Shown: positions 36,800 through 49,200, counted from the stretch's first letter. The stretch is 64,000 nt of DNA from Pardosa pseudoannulata (GCA_032207245.1 CM063510.1:153702021-153766020); one strand, 5' to 3'. Made by a program: numbers and translations. Notes: generated from the letters alone by a model not told the origin.

Positions 36800-37110
36800 G
36801 AGGATATGAATCTATCCTCCCACCAGGGCTTCGACTCTTGTAAACCTTTTTGGTTGGTCGAGGGAGTGAGTGCTATCTGTTATCTGTCCCATTTTTGTTG
36901 AAGCCCCCTTCCTTATATGTAGGTTTCTGCCTTAAGGTAATGGGGTGTTAGCGTTCTTCTCGGGTCTTATCCAGGCCCCCTCCATTGGCCCCTAATGGCT
37001 TCTTCTACTAGGTCTCTAACAGCCCTTGCATGGTTTTTCAATAGCGTCAATGTTTGTTTTTATTTGTTCCTTTCGTGTTTTGTACATTTTAAAACTGAAA
37101 AAAACTTCCA
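36800..37110. other. GC-richer block of unknown origin
   Basis: Markedly less AT-rich than its surroundings (AGGGCTTCGACTCTTG, CAGGCCCCCTCCATTGGCCC). No frame or splice pattern was recognised. May be an old retrotransposon or gene fragment. Confidence 0.3.
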
Positions 37111-37513
37111 AAATATATATAAAATTATAAAACGTAAGAAAAAAATTTAAAAATTAAAAACTGGCCAAACATTAACTTTTGTATTCGTTTCCGACATCAC
37201 AAATCCGAGAAATTTGATTGGACGAATCCCAGCAATTTCATTGGTCTTCTCGTGGCCATTTGGATCGCCCAGAAATGACAAAACTTCTCATTGTATCTCT
37301 GTCGTCGCAGATGTTCCTGGCCGCAAAAATATTTGTGTTTTTTTTATCCCTTAGCTTTCTACTCTCTACTTTTTTGTGTTATGTACTGACGTATCCATCT
37401 CCCTTTCTTCTTTTAGCTGTTTTATTTTCTGCTCGTTCTCATTTTGTGCTTACTGTTAGTTACCTGTGGATTAGAGGGCTCGGGAATCCAGTTGACCCAT
37501 CTTCTTGAAGGTA

Positions 37514-37590
37514 ATGGGGTTCATCGGTTTGAATCCCGCTGATGACATTGATCTTGGTAGCCCTTTGGAATCGGTTCAAAATTCTAAACA
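37514..37590 (+). mobile_element. Degenerate SINE fragment
   Basis: CATCGGTTTGAATCCCGCTG and GCCCTTTGGAATCGG align with the B-box arm and body of the local SINE family at low identity; head and tail are lost. Confidence 0.5.
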
Positions 37591-38189
37591 GTATCCCTAA
37601 ACGTTTATCCCTTTTTGATAATTTCATAGCTATGAATTTGATTTAGAGGAGGGTGGGGAAAATTATTTTAACCGTTAAATTTCTTTAACCTCTTGCCTGT
37701 GATGCTCGAATTCAGTTTGGGCAACGCAAATGCGCCAAATTTGGAATGCCCGACCTGAGTTCGAGGAAGAGGAAAATCGGTGTTTCAATTCCGTGAATCC
37801 CGAATTCATTTCGTCGTATGCATAATATGTAATTTATCATTTCCCCAATAAATGGCAATACTTTCTCGCGAAAAGTTCGCCAACTTCGCCCCATTTGTCG
37901 GATATTGGAAAGGATTGTGAAATTGTTTAAAAGAGTTTGTTTTGCTCATAAGATAAATCCTACTCTAAAATGAGATATTTAATGTATTATCTTGTTTTTA
38001 CGAAACCCATTAATGCTGTTAACAGTGTCATCCAAATCATATTTTAATAATATTAAGGGATATCCATCGATATTCATAAAGATAAATATTTTCTGACATC
38101 CAATGGTATCTCGCGACACTGACGGCTGCGCACAGTACTACATTTGCTTAGGTAAATCGATTCTGCTCTTTCTCCAAACAAGCTAATAG

Positions 38190-38348
38190 AGCAATTTGTC
38201 TCAACGTCACGAACTACTATAATGTCCTTCCCATTCATTTTCATGTTTACATCAGCCAATAGAGAAACAATAAACTGCCCTTCCGTTTGAAACTAAAGCC
38301 AGAATTGGCATAATTTGAGATTTGCCCTACTGCGTGAAATCGCCTTAT
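38190..38348. mobile_element. Small MITE, copy 2
   Basis: Matches 28592-28752 across CTACT.TAATG.CCTTCCCAT, GCCAATAGA and CTGCCCTTCCGTTTGAAAC. Ends AGAGCAATTT and AAATCGCCTTAT. Inserted in the old element at 37975-40056. Confidence 0.7.
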
Positions 38349-38681
38349 TGTAATTATTACGATTCTTAGGAAACAAGCAAACTAGAACTGAACTGCCGAA
38401 GATTTTTGTTTTGAGGGAAAATGCCAGGTAATACAGATTTTAAACGGGCTTCTAAACAAATAGAAAAAAGCCGTACGTCAAGAAATGAATGGAAGAGTTC
38501 GCATGACAAAATGACTACTTGGTGAACATCACTAAATATATAAAAAAAATATATTCTACTTTCACCCTTGAGGTGCTCGTTAAGACGAAAGGCGTACCTT
38601 TTTGCCTTAATACGAGAGCTTATGGCTCAACCGTGCTTGGTTTGACCAAGTGACATAAGAAAACAACAAATTATATTCAGG

Positions 38682-39922
38682 TGGTGGCGTGCGGTAGGTT
38701 TTCATGCAGGGTGTGCAGAGAACATGGATTTTCCAATAAATCTTTAATTATTGAGGCATCTGAGTTCTCCATTCTGAAACGGGTTATTTATTATGAATAA
38801 AATTTAATAATTACAATAAATAAAATATTTACCTACGAGTAGTCGAGTTATAACTATAAAAACAGCTAAACTTATGAGAATTGTACTAGCACTCAAGCAA
38901 AAATCATGTCTTTTGTTGTATGGTGTCATATCGGTGTCGAAAAAGCAACGTTTCGGGCTCCCACGAAAAACTTATATGTTCAGTAACCGTAGCACCACAT
39001 GGCGCCCGCCTCTGCGGTGCCTCATCCGGATGCTCATTGGTGCCGACAAATCGAGCGTCTATTCCACGTGCAGAGGATTTCACTGCACGCTGGCATAATA
39101 GAGCGAACTGTTTCTTGTTCGGTCAGTGGATTAAATTATATTTATTAATTGTTTTTAACATTTGAAAATCATATATTCTACGGAAAACATTTTGACAATT
39201 TTTAAAATCAAAGCCAGAGATATGGTGTTACAGATATAACTTATATACTGTCGGTAAGACACAATGAATGGTAAAATTTGGACTGTTCTGTTAAAATTCG
39301 TTTCTTTAAAACAAAACAACATTGTTTTTCAGCGAATTACTTCAATACATTTTATACATCACCGAAATTACTTTACCACACTATAACATTTCATTTCACA
39401 TTGATGAAATACTTCTTTTACATTTCCATGAAAACAAAATCTTACAATATATAAATTTAAACATTAATAGTCTGCAAAATCGTATGGCCAGTTAATCAGT
39501 TAAAAATCCAAAAGCGCTTCAGCACGTAAGTCCCCGCTCTAATACAACGCTTAATAAACCGTACCTTCGGATGATTCTGAATGCCAAGTACAGGAAAAAT
39601 AGCTGCACTTGCATCAGTGCTATAGTATGCTGTTCTTCTTCAGAAGCCCATACATATAAAGCGTGATTTTCAATTTAGTGCGCAGTACGTACACATCAGA
39701 ACTTCCTATGTTCGTTTGCGCGCTATGTGGTGCAGCACCTAGTACCGCACGCACTGCGGGAATACAAGCAAGCAAATCAACATAATATTTGAATATATTA
39801 TAAATAATATTTATTATATACCATATAAAGATAGGTAGATATAGGTGCAGAAAATTATTGTCCCTCATAATTTTGCCAGGGTGTGCAGTGCACACCCTGC
39901 ACATATGGACCGCACGCCACTG
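38682..39922. mobile_element. hAT-like element with perfect 8-bp TSD
   Basis: 1241 bp, with ends TGGTGGCGTGCGGT and ACCGCACGCCACTG forming inverted repeats with one or two mismatches. Flanked by the perfect duplication TATTCAGG (38674-38681, 39923-39930). Subterminal GGGTGTGCAG motifs occur on both sides. No transposase frame was recognised, so it is non-autonomous. It sits inside the older element 37975-40056. Confidence 0.88.
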
Positions 39923-40521
39923 TATTCAGGAGTATGCGGAATATTGACAATCATTGCTAAATATCAAAAAAGATATTCTGTGATATTATTTTAGAGAGGC
40001 CCTTTGATGTAGGCCAATATTAAAATTTTGATATTCGCTAATATTAGTTCTACCTGTGTAATGCAAACCAGGAAGTTTTTCAGAACTGGCATAAATGTTG
40101 GAAACAGTGTTATTTCCAGTAAAAAAGACTACTTTTAAGGATGCAGTACTTAAAATGTTGTAAAATTTGCAATACAAATATTATAGCAAAAGTTTAGTCT
40201 TTTCTTTTGAAGTCATCTCATTTAATCGTATTTAGATTTTTCTCCGTACATTCCTTCACGGATGTCATTCGTAACTCTCAAAGTTTTACTGCGGTTACTT
40301 TTAAATTACGCCAAAAATATATAAACTTAATGAAATATCGTTTGGTTTTCATTAATTCCCTTTCGTCAGCCATTTATTTCTTACACAAACTTTCAAAACA
40401 GAAGTGTTATTTATATTCAATTGATCTAACACTAGATGACAGCGCCAAACTGAAGTGGGAATCAGCCTTCCCATCGTTATAATCTCAAAGTCAATATCCC
40501 CTATATAATAATAGCCTAAGT

Positions 40522-41431
40522 CAGGGGTAGGCAACGCGGCGCCCGCGGGCGCCATGGCGCCCCCGATGGATTTTTAATGCGCCCTCGCTGGACTAATGTA
40601 AATGTATGATAGCCAGAGCGATTTACTTATTCTTTCAAACGGCGATATACAGCAAGTAGTCAGTTGAGTTTAGGACATTCAAATGCAAGTTAGTGTTGTT
40701 GAAATCCCATCTATTGAAAAAAATCATTATCACATATCTCAAATATAAAATATACTGTTGAGAGTTTAAATTTGAATAACGAAAATTTTACTGCTACATC
40801 ATATTTAGAAATTATAGATACGCTAATAGAAGAGTTTTTTTTCTAGATTTTGCAGCATTAGAACCCGTTCTAAGATTTTTCATAAATCCATTCAATGTTA
40901 CTGAAGATGATGTCCTTGAATTAGTTTTAGTGTATTTCAAGCTTCATAATATCGAAGATCTAGAATTAGAAATAATAAACTTGCAAAGTAATATTATTTT
41001 AAAAGCGCATAGTAATGATAAAATGTTTTGGAATTTAGTCGATGAAAATAAGTATCCTATTTTAAGGAAATGTACGCTAAAAATTTATTCATATTGTGCA
41101 ACATAAAATTGCGAGTCTTTGTTCTCAAATATGAAAAATTTGAGATCAATATACCGAACAAAGCTTAATGACTCACATTTAGATAATTGTTTAAGGACCG
41201 GGAACTCTAAATATATCCCCAATTATAAGAAATTAGCTGAAAATATGGACACCCAAGATTCACACTGAACTATATGTAGCATTATGTATGACACCAACAA
41301 AATAAAGTTATAAAAAATCTGTTTTTTTTAAATGCCTATTTATACCTGTTGATTATCTGTAAAATATGCGCCCTCGGTGATTTTCAAATTTAGTATTGCG
41401 CCCTTAAGAACAAACAGGTTGCCGACCCCTG
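40522..41431 (+). mobile_element. hAT element (GTF2IRD2/ZBED-type) nested in a Helitron
   Basis: 910 bp, with ends CAGGGGTAGGCAACG and GTTGCCGACCCCTG. The perfect 8-bp duplication GCCTAAGT (40514-40521, 41432-41439) is part of the Helitron 5' sequence, so the hAT is the younger insertion. It contains a broken transposase C-terminus. Confidence 0.93.
40846..41268 (+). pseudogene. hAT transposase C-terminal remnant
   Basis: A 141-codon stretch with one in-frame TAA at 41104. Before it: FFINPFNVTEDDV, then LELEIINLQSNIILKAH and ENKYPILRKCTLKIYS. After it: CESLFSNMKNLRSIYRTKL and LNDSHLDNCLR. This is the order seen in GTF2IRD2/ZBED5-like hAT transposases: a linker, then the hAT dimerisation region with the CE..FS.MK..KS..R..L..HL pattern. 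The catalytic N-terminal part and the zinc finger are missing. It is a deletion derivative, inactive in cis. Confidence 0.8.
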
Positions 41432-42757
41432 GCCTAAGTTATTTGTCCGTCTGTCCTCCAATTTATGAAGCGGTTGGACCTGGAATGGATAGAGACATCC
41501 ATTCAAAGAGAATAAAGTTTATCGTCTCCTAAACAATGGATCCGATTCTAAAATAAATTAATATAAATATGCTTCATATCACAGCAAAAATTACTGTCGT
41601 CGTTAAAACGTTCGAAATCCAACCCTTCCCCCTTTTCGAGAGTTTAATGCCATCATTTCAATCCCTATTTTCCCCGGTTAAGAGCAGCCGATTAAATTTA
41701 TCCATTTATCACTTAATAAATAGGTAAAAATAACAATTTTTCCAGCATTGTGACGTCATTCCTTTTTAAACATCTCATTTAATCATTTCAGATTTTAAAC
41801 TATTTAAATATCGTCTACACTCTTTTAGTATCTTTTATCACTGAACTTAGATATTACGTAAATGATTTTCCTTTATATTTGGCTTAAATAATAGATTAGG
41901 TACATGTGTGATAATTTTAAATTGAATCCTCGATTATTTGTTGTTGCAATGACAATTTTATTACCGGTATTAACAATAAATTCTTTTCATATAAGTCTAG
42001 GAGTCTATTTCACGGACTAATAAATATCTAACTTTTAATTTATATATTTGGAAATTAAGAAGTTTGTTCTTTTGTGTGTTTGTTTATTATACATAACCAC
42101 ACGGTTTGACTAAATGAATTCAATTTGATTCTAAACTGCATTACAGGATCGGGAGACTAGAGGAGTATGACGATAAATAAATTATTGAGAGTGAATCAGA
42201 TAATTCTTAGTCAAAAAACAAACCATTTTTTACATGTCTCATTGGGTATTTAGCAGTTCTGGAATATTAAAAATTTTACTAATCCCGTCATATGATGGGC
42301 TATATGCTAGTATTGTAATAAGTTTTGAACTTCCCACAGATGTATTTTGTAAGATCATGTAGGAAGTAATTTTCCCACGGCTTTCGAAAGGGTTAACCAG
42401 CCGTCCATTCTCCCTGGAAATACTAAAGATCTCTGCAATTTTAATATCATTGTTCAAAGTTTCACTACTAATTTTTGAACAAGTCACATAAATGCTGATC
42501 TAAAACTCTTTCTCGGGATAAATCATACACGGGATTTTCTTCTCTTTGAGACGGGCTTTTTCGCAGATCAAACAGATAGACGCGTCCGTCAGTTTGAAAT
42601 AAAGTATTATGACATTCTTTTGCCTAGTTTTGTATTCTGAGTGAGAGCCTTTCTTACCATGATTACTGCATCTGAATTATATTGCCAAGTAAGCCCTGGT
42701 AATTAAAAAATATGGGCTATATATCCCGTATAATCGATTAAGAATATTTTTTACCGG

Positions 42758-42762
<5 letters not shown>

Positions 42763-42826
<64 letters not shown>
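42763..42826. repeat. (TA)n microsatellite
   Basis: About 32 uninterrupted TA units directly next to the GC-richer block at 42827-43258. Confidence 0.95.
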
Positions 42827-42830
<4 letters not shown>

Positions 42831-43258
42831 ATGAGACGGACTTCTCGATGGGTGGTTGCAGTCATGGCCATAAAAATGATACCGTTTCAGCTAAAGACCT
42901 TTATTAAGATAACGTTGAAAGACGGGTTCCCACTTCATCATAGGGACGGGACAAACTGAAGGGTCAGCTAGCATGAAGTTCTATGTACAAGACACGTAAC
43001 ACCTGGGTCAACATTTGTGGGAAAATATCTCTAGAAAAATCTCTCTCCGACAGCGTGTATCTCCTTTTTATTTGGAAATTTCCTAAATTGTCCGCTAGGG
43101 CCATGTAGGTTTATAATTGGTCAGGCCCCTTCTCTGAGGGCGTAACCTGTAGCCCCAGTGGTCAATTTAGGTATGGGGTTAAAAAGGGGAGTGGAAAATG
43201 ACGCGGGAATTTTTACCCTTGATTTAAGTTTTGAAAACCCCTGAGAATTTTCCTTACA
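42827..43258 (-). mobile_element. Candidate solo LTR or unclassified element
   Basis: A GC-richer block of 432 bp beginning TGTAATGAGACGG and ending CCTTACA. The TG..CA borders and an AATAAAG on the - strand (near 42900) would suit an LTR in minus orientation. No clear 5-bp duplication, primer-binding site or internal retrotransposon sequence is present. Confidence 0.35.
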
Positions 43259-43810
43259 TACATATATATACACACACACATACACATAAATAAATAAATA
43301 AATTAATATACATATGTATATTTAATGTCACGAGTGTAAATATCTTTCACTAGTTATACTGAAGTTCAACCCCTATAATTTATTATGCCCGCGCTTGTTG
43401 AGCAAAAAGAACTCTTAATGCAGTCTTGAGCTATCAGAGACACAAATCCAATGCCTTGGAACTTTACGTTCATTGATGATAGAAAAGCAACAACGGTCTA
43501 ACCAATCGCCATTAGAAGACAATAGCTTTGAATCGAAGACTACAAGAATAATACGTCTTTCAATGATTTAGGACCCCAGAGCTAGTGAATCACGTGATTT
43601 TGTCTCCAAGAGACTTAAAATTGTTTTGCACTTTTTGAGCGGCAAGAGTGAATTTTGATCATATGATTTATCTCGAAAAACACTTAGTTCTACAATTTAG
43701 TTATTGCAGTAACGAATCCCTTTTTCTGAGACAGCTGAAAAATGTGTCCAGTAGACAAAAAATTATTCAATCGAGCGTTAATTTTGAGTGACGGTTGAAA
43801 AAAAAATTAA

Positions 43811-44448
43811 CCCCTTCCAGGTTCATTTTATTTCGAGATTATGGGTCGTTTTTTACCTATATGCTTATTTTTATTCATACATAGCTTTTTAAACATAATA
43901 GCATCATTCGCACACAAAATTTCCTAAATATTATTGTAGAAAAATCAATTTAAACAAATAAGTAATTTACATGTATAGTTGGCTTTCTGTACGGCACAAA
44001 TCATTAAACTTTGGAGTCAATTCACACTAACTATAAATATAAAGCTTAGAATATCCAACTTTTATCTTGAATTAAATTTTATTTATATCCTATGCATTTA
44101 TATAAATGATTATGAAATTATTAATCAAAATTTGGTCGTGTATGATACAGTAAAAAACACGGTACTGCACAGAGTCCAACATCACAATCTGGACAGTAGA
44201 ACCTTGTTTCTCTCCTTACCTTTTTCTCTCTACTGTCTCTCTTTGAGCAGCAAATAATCGAGTAGCCAGAAAAGTAAACAAAAGCATTCAAAACCATAAA
44301 AAGCACATGTGAAATTCAGAAAATTCTTACATTCGGGAAAGATTGATTGCACAGTGTAAAATTTCACAGTGCCCGAGCTACACTCGGGATGAGCCAGGAT
44401 GGTACATTTCTCCTGCCCGAGTTCAGCTCGGGAAAAACCAGGAAGGGG
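43811..44448. mobile_element. piggyBac-like MITE 1, TTAA flanks
   Basis: 638 bp with inverted ends CCCCTTCCAGGTT and AACCAGGAAGGGG, bounded by TTAA (43807-43810, 44449-44452). The right side holds internal CCCGAG..CTCGGG repeats. TTAA target duplication plus CCC-start termini is typical of piggyBac non-autonomous elements. Confidence 0.82.
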
Positions 44449-44879
44449 TTAAGACGGAGAACACTCATTTATCTGGCATTTTACTGCTGGAAAATTAAGT
44501 ATTAAAGAATGAGAAGTGGAAAAAAGAGAATTTTAGATAGATATTTTAAGGGGGTAATAATTTTGACGTATTACATGTATATATACACATAACAGAACTT
44601 TGAAATGATAATAGGTTTTGCTCAAGTTCGCCTTTATTTTACTGCCAGAACAGTCTTCAAGGATCTGTTTGTGTTTCCTTCAAGCTAACTTCCCTTTTAA
44701 TAATAGTTGGAAACAAAATAGCTTTATTGTTGCGAGTGTCTTGAGTGATCGAATTTTCCCAAGATATTCTAAGAGCAGGGGGGCAATCCATCAACCGTGC
44801 AAATCATCCCAAACGCTGTCAGTGTAGAAATCTTTTATTCCTCGCCAAAACGTTGTTCTTGAGTTCTAATTGAAACCCT

Positions 44880-45217
44880 CCTAACTATCAACCGTAGTCA
44901 AGTCAACACCCACGCTCCTTACATGGTTTTTGCCTTGCTCCGAGCCAGCCAAGCTATTTTCCACCACCCCAACCCCATTGCCAGCCTCTAATAGTTCGCG
45001 GATAAAGAAGGCATGTTTGTCTACCTGCGGTGCAAATAGCTCGTGGTGAGAAGTAACTGGAGCATCTGCGCAGAGGTCGGGCACCTGTCAACTGGTGTTT
45101 GCGTTTTCCGCGTCATTTCCGGTTTATCAGGGGTAGTGTCTCTGTTCAGACGGAAAGTTGGCTGACTGTCAGAGCCGGAGAACTGAAGAACATCGTTTGG
45201 AACTTTTCTCTCTTGGG
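44880..45217 (+). promoter_or_regulatory. GC-rich promoter / noncoding first exon candidate
   Basis: A block much richer in G+C and CpG than its surroundings, ending in a strong donor: CTTGGG/GTAAGAATC at 45217/45218. The last ~100 bp (TTTCCGCGTCATTTCCGG onward) has no repeat copies in the window and would suit a 5' UTR exon. The next coding exon on this strand is at 51845, so the two may belong to one gene. The 67-residue frame on the other strand (44881-45084) has no recognised family. Confidence 0.4.
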
Positions 45218-46668
45218 GTAAGAATCAAAAATGACTTTTTTCCCTTTTCCACGATGGCAGATTCAAATGAAGAGAACATAAAGCTATAAGGAGGAGGGGG
45301 GATAAGAATCAATCTAATGTTTTCTCATATTAAAAAGATATTTTTCAATCAAAATTTGCGTTTTTGAGATAAATACGAGTGAATGACTTGATTTGGTAGT
45401 TCTTTGGGAAAAAAGTTCCAATTTCGATATTTGCTGATCCTTAGTCTTTTCAAACAAGCCATTACAATGGACTGGTCAAGTTTAGATGTCTGAGGTCTAT
45501 CCCAGGTCCAGTTCTTGGTTTTTTTTTTGTAGAACTGCACTTTGCATTGTGGTGTAAAACACCTGAAATTCGAAAGTAAGAATTCGATTTATTTCCGAGA
45601 TTAGTTTAATCGTTTCATATCAGAAAGGATTTATAAATGGAAACATAATAATATTGTTATTGAGGTTAGCTTTAATAAAATTTACAACTTTAAGAATTAG
45701 CTTATCTACAATTATAATTAAATGATAATTCATTGTAATATAATTAAAGGCTACTACATTACTGATTGATTGATTGAGTGTCAGGTCCACAATCATCCCC
45801 CAAAGGGAGTTTATGGTTGCAAATGTCATGGTGGCCTGATGGATCCACATCCACCATCGAACTTTATTTAGAACATTATTTCTACTGTTTGTAGATACTA
45901 CTGCAACATTACAGGACTTTCAAGATTTCTTATAATAAAAGATTCCATTTCAAATTAACTTAAATGGTTTTTACTGTTATTACATGTGTCAAGCATATAC
46001 TTTACTATTTCTTAATTTTTTACATTTTCCATAATTATTATAGTATTGTTTACGTCAATTACTCATATGGTATGTACAAATTGTATTTTAAAAATAATTT
46101 ATCTATTCATCTTAGATAAATTATTTATTGTATCATTAAGTTATCAGTTATTTCCTAACTCATAACTTTCAATAGACTGACCTACCCAGGTAGCACAAAT
46201 ATATCGGTGTATGTGGTACGCATGCTGGGCAATATTTTAAATGTCGCTGAATGTTGGACATTTAATTTGGGACATCTGCTGATATTGACCGACATGATAT
46301 AAAACTAACGTTTGAGACTCTTTAAAAGAAAACAGTGAATGAAGTTGTTTTATCTTGATTTTAACAGAATCTGACGTTGCAGCATTCAAGCATCTCTTTC
46401 AAGAGCAACAACGTAGTGCTACCCACAACTTACACGTGTATGCAATTTACATACATAATAAACAAAACAAAATAACCCTAACAAATTATATATAAGTATA
46501 TATTTCATTGGTTTCTAAATTAAAGTTAAGGAAATAAAAATAAACAAACACTAGTGAATTATAAAGAGTAAATTTAAATTTATGCATATACCATTGTATA
46601 AGTAGCTTTTGTTTTCAGCTGTAACAAGCTCTTTTTCAGAAAAGTTCTTGTAGCAACATTGACCCTGA

Positions 46669-46965
46669 TTAAAATACTTGAATTTTCCTATCCTTATGAA
46701 ATCCTAGAGTTTTTCTACTCAATTTTGACCTAAATTCAGTTTGGTTTTTCCGCACAGTACTGAAAACTCTTTCACTTGCCGCATTACTGTGTGAAAAGTG
46801 TAATATATCCAACATCATTTGTGGCAAGACTTTGTATTTGATTGTTGAATAGTAATCTTCTGGTTGTTCAAAATTTTTATTATTTTCTGGAGCAATCTGA
46901 AGAGTTTCCGGAGTTATCAATTTCTTTAATTTTTCTGCAGAGAATTCGGAGTAGTTGGCATGTCT
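46669..46965 (-). pseudogene. hAT dimerisation-domain remnant
   Basis: On the - strand the frame is open from about 46965 to the stop at 46669. It contains LPQMMLDILHFSHSNAASER, then VFSTVRKNQTEFRSKLSR and KTL. The N..SER.FS..R..QT..R..L pattern is the hAT family C-terminal dimerisation domain (Pfam Dimer_Tnp_hAT). An in-frame TAG lies just upstream and no catalytic region is recognisable, so this is a truncated transposase. Confidence 0.8.
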
Positions 46966-47105
46966 GGAGAACTACTATTCTAAAAAATGAAATTTAATAA
47001 ATTTGCTAGTTTTCCCGAAAAATTTTTTTTAATGTTTTTTCTTAATGTTGTCAACAGTGTCATACAATGTCATAAAAATGATGTTATTTTTAATGATAAT
47101 CAGCG

Positions 47106-47505
47106 TTATTTCTCGATATTCGTAAAAAAAAAAAAAAAAATTCTGTCATCTAATGATATCTAACGATATTGAGCGGAGCTCACAATTCTTTCTACATTAG
47201 CGAAATCAATATCTCTCAATATTCGTACAAAAAAAATTATTATTTTTTGACATTCAATGATTTCTCACGACATAAAGCGCAGCTCAAAATTCCACATTAT
47301 CAGAATCGATATCTCAATATTCGTATAAAAAAATTATTATATTTTAACATACAGTGATATCTCACGGCATAAAGCGGAGCGCAGAATTCTACATTAGCGG
47401 AATCGATATCTCTCGATATTTGCAAATAATTATTATTTTTTGACATTTAATGGTATCTCATGCCATTAAGCGCAGCTCACAATACCACATTAACTGAAAG
47501 TGAAC
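47106..47505. repeat. Tandem array, ~100-bp unit, about 4 copies
   Basis: Units recur at TCTCGATATTCG-like sites 47114, 47217, 47315 and 47414, each followed by an A-rich run, a TTTGACAT-like block, AATGATATCTCACG and AAAGCGCAGCTCA. Copy 1 of the host element has only one unit (about 38062-38160). Confidence 0.8.
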
Positions 47506-47884
47506 GGAAGTGAATCGATTTTGCCCTTTTTCCAAAACGAGTGCTACAGCTAATAGTAATTATTGTTATCCTTCAGAGACTTGCAAAGTAGAACTGGTCT
47601 TCTGTAGATTTTTGTTCTGAGGGAAAATGCCAGGTAATACAAATTTTAAGCGTAAAGACTTCTAAACAAATAGAAAAACACCTTACCTCAAGAAAAGGTG
47701 AATGGATTAGTTCGCATGGCAAAATGACCACGTGGTGAACATTGCTAAATACAAAAAGATGACATTCATTGATGGATGGACATCAATGATTGATGGATAG
47801 CATTTAGGATATAATCGGGTTAATTTGATGTAGGCTGATATGATTTCGATGTTGTTCGATAATTTTGTGCTACCTGTGTTGTGA

Positions 47885-49200
47885 ATGGAGACATTGTACT
47901 ATTGTAATTCAGATAATCTTTAATTAAATCAACAATTTACATCTTTGATGATTGGCTGTTCTACAGTTAGAATTAAAGGACTATTCATTCTAATTTAAAG
48001 GCTACTTAGTAACTGCTAAGCTTTAATAGACTGACACAAAGTACTTTGTAAAGTTTTAATGCATGTTGTATCAGATATTCATGTTAATGCAGGAGTATGA
48101 GATTTTATCTTTTCGATCTTTGATGATATATATGTGTTATCTAGAAGAATTGTTTTATGTTCAGAATTACCTGTTATAACGATATTTATTTCTACAATTA
48201 AAAAAGATATATGTATTTGTTGTCAAGTAGCCCCAACCATCTTTTTATGAGAAGTCATATAATTTATACTCACTGTTTTCCACGAGTTTGTTATTATACC
48301 TTTAAGCTAAAGGAGTTGAGATACACATACTTCCACCAAATCCGTCATTTTTTTTCAGGCCGGATTCGGCGTTTTTGTGGACATGCCAAACTGGTGATAA
48401 TTGAGCCAAGGTTGTTTATGGTTCAACGATGCTCGAAGTAATGTGTTTCCAATGTGTTTAAAATTGACAATACAGGCAAATATCTTTATGCCATACAGAG
48501 ATAAAAAAAAACACTTAAAAATACAATAATAATTTAATATAATACAAACTACAATAAAATTACACCAGTAAGCATTGCAGAAAAAGAGTAGATGGATAAA
48601 AGTTAGAACTTCATAAGGGTAAATTAACATAAAGTCTGCAGACTGTTTAAAAGGTATCTGGCATTCCACGGAAATATAAAAAATGGCTACAGAAACTATG
48701 ATGTGACATTTGTTTGAGTTTTATCTTTGTATGATTAAAAAAGTTTTTATGAGGAAATATGAAACTGCTTTAGAGATCGACGAAAAAATATTAAATTTAT
48801 TTACATTTTGTCAGCTGTTGTTTCAGAAGCAACAAATGTAAGCAAATTCTTCAATTTTTCACTTATGAGCAAAGTAAGATAACTATTTCTTTTAATTTAA
48901 CTCCTTTATCGTCTCACCATTTTGATAAAACGTTTGTCATTCATTTGAAGTCCCTCAGAATTATACCGGCTACTTGACAACTTTCCCAGTCCTAATTTCC
49001 TAGTACCTTTATTTCTAACCAAGCAATGCTTTTTTCTTCCCAAATCTACTGTTCTTCACTGAAATGGAACAAACTTGGAGGAATTTGATTCTAATTATTT
49101 CTAACTTGTTGCCTAATTTAGAGGTAGTATGAAACATATTCTGTATATTTATAATCAAGTCTACAAACAAACATTGTATACCATATAAAGTAAATTGTAA
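47885..49200. other. Intergenic or intronic AT-rich DNA
   Basis: No gene or element supported; open frames at 48211-48441 and 48355-48669 overlap on opposite strands and show no domain. Confidence 0.4.

Larger units (their letters stand above)
37975..40056. mobile_element. Old hAT-like element, copy 1, split by later insertions
   Basis: Blocks at 37985-38185, 38350-38670 and 39935-40056 align with the element at 46187-47876 (AACAGTGTCAT, GAGGGAAAATGCCAGGTAA, TTCGCATG.CAAAATGAC, and the end TTCTACCTGTG). It is interrupted by a MITE (38190-38348) and a later hAT (38682-39922). The left end is not located. Confidence 0.65.
40497..42310 (+). mobile_element. Non-autonomous Helitron, copy 3 (interrupted)
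   Basis: Starts TCCCTATATAATAATAGCC-like after A and ends CATATGATGGGCTATATGCTAG-like before T. Collinear with 11516-12319 once the nested hAT (40522-41431) is removed; the remaining length is about 900 bp. Confidence 0.85.
46187..47876 (-). mobile_element. hAT-like element, copy 2, CAGGTAGCACAAA ends
   Basis: Inverted ends CAGGTAGCACAAAT and ATTTTGTGCTACCTG. Carries a - strand hAT transposase C-terminal frame and an internal ~100-bp tandem array. The other copy is at 37975-40056. No target duplication was found. Confidence 0.7.

Noticed and set aside
37218..37508. 96-residue frame with hydrophobic segments
   Set aside because: No start context, domain or splice support; it overlaps probable SINE debris at its 3' end.
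44881..45084. 67-residue minus-strand frame in the GC-rich block
   Set aside because: Protein-like composition is expected by chance in GC-richer DNA; no domain or splice context was seen.
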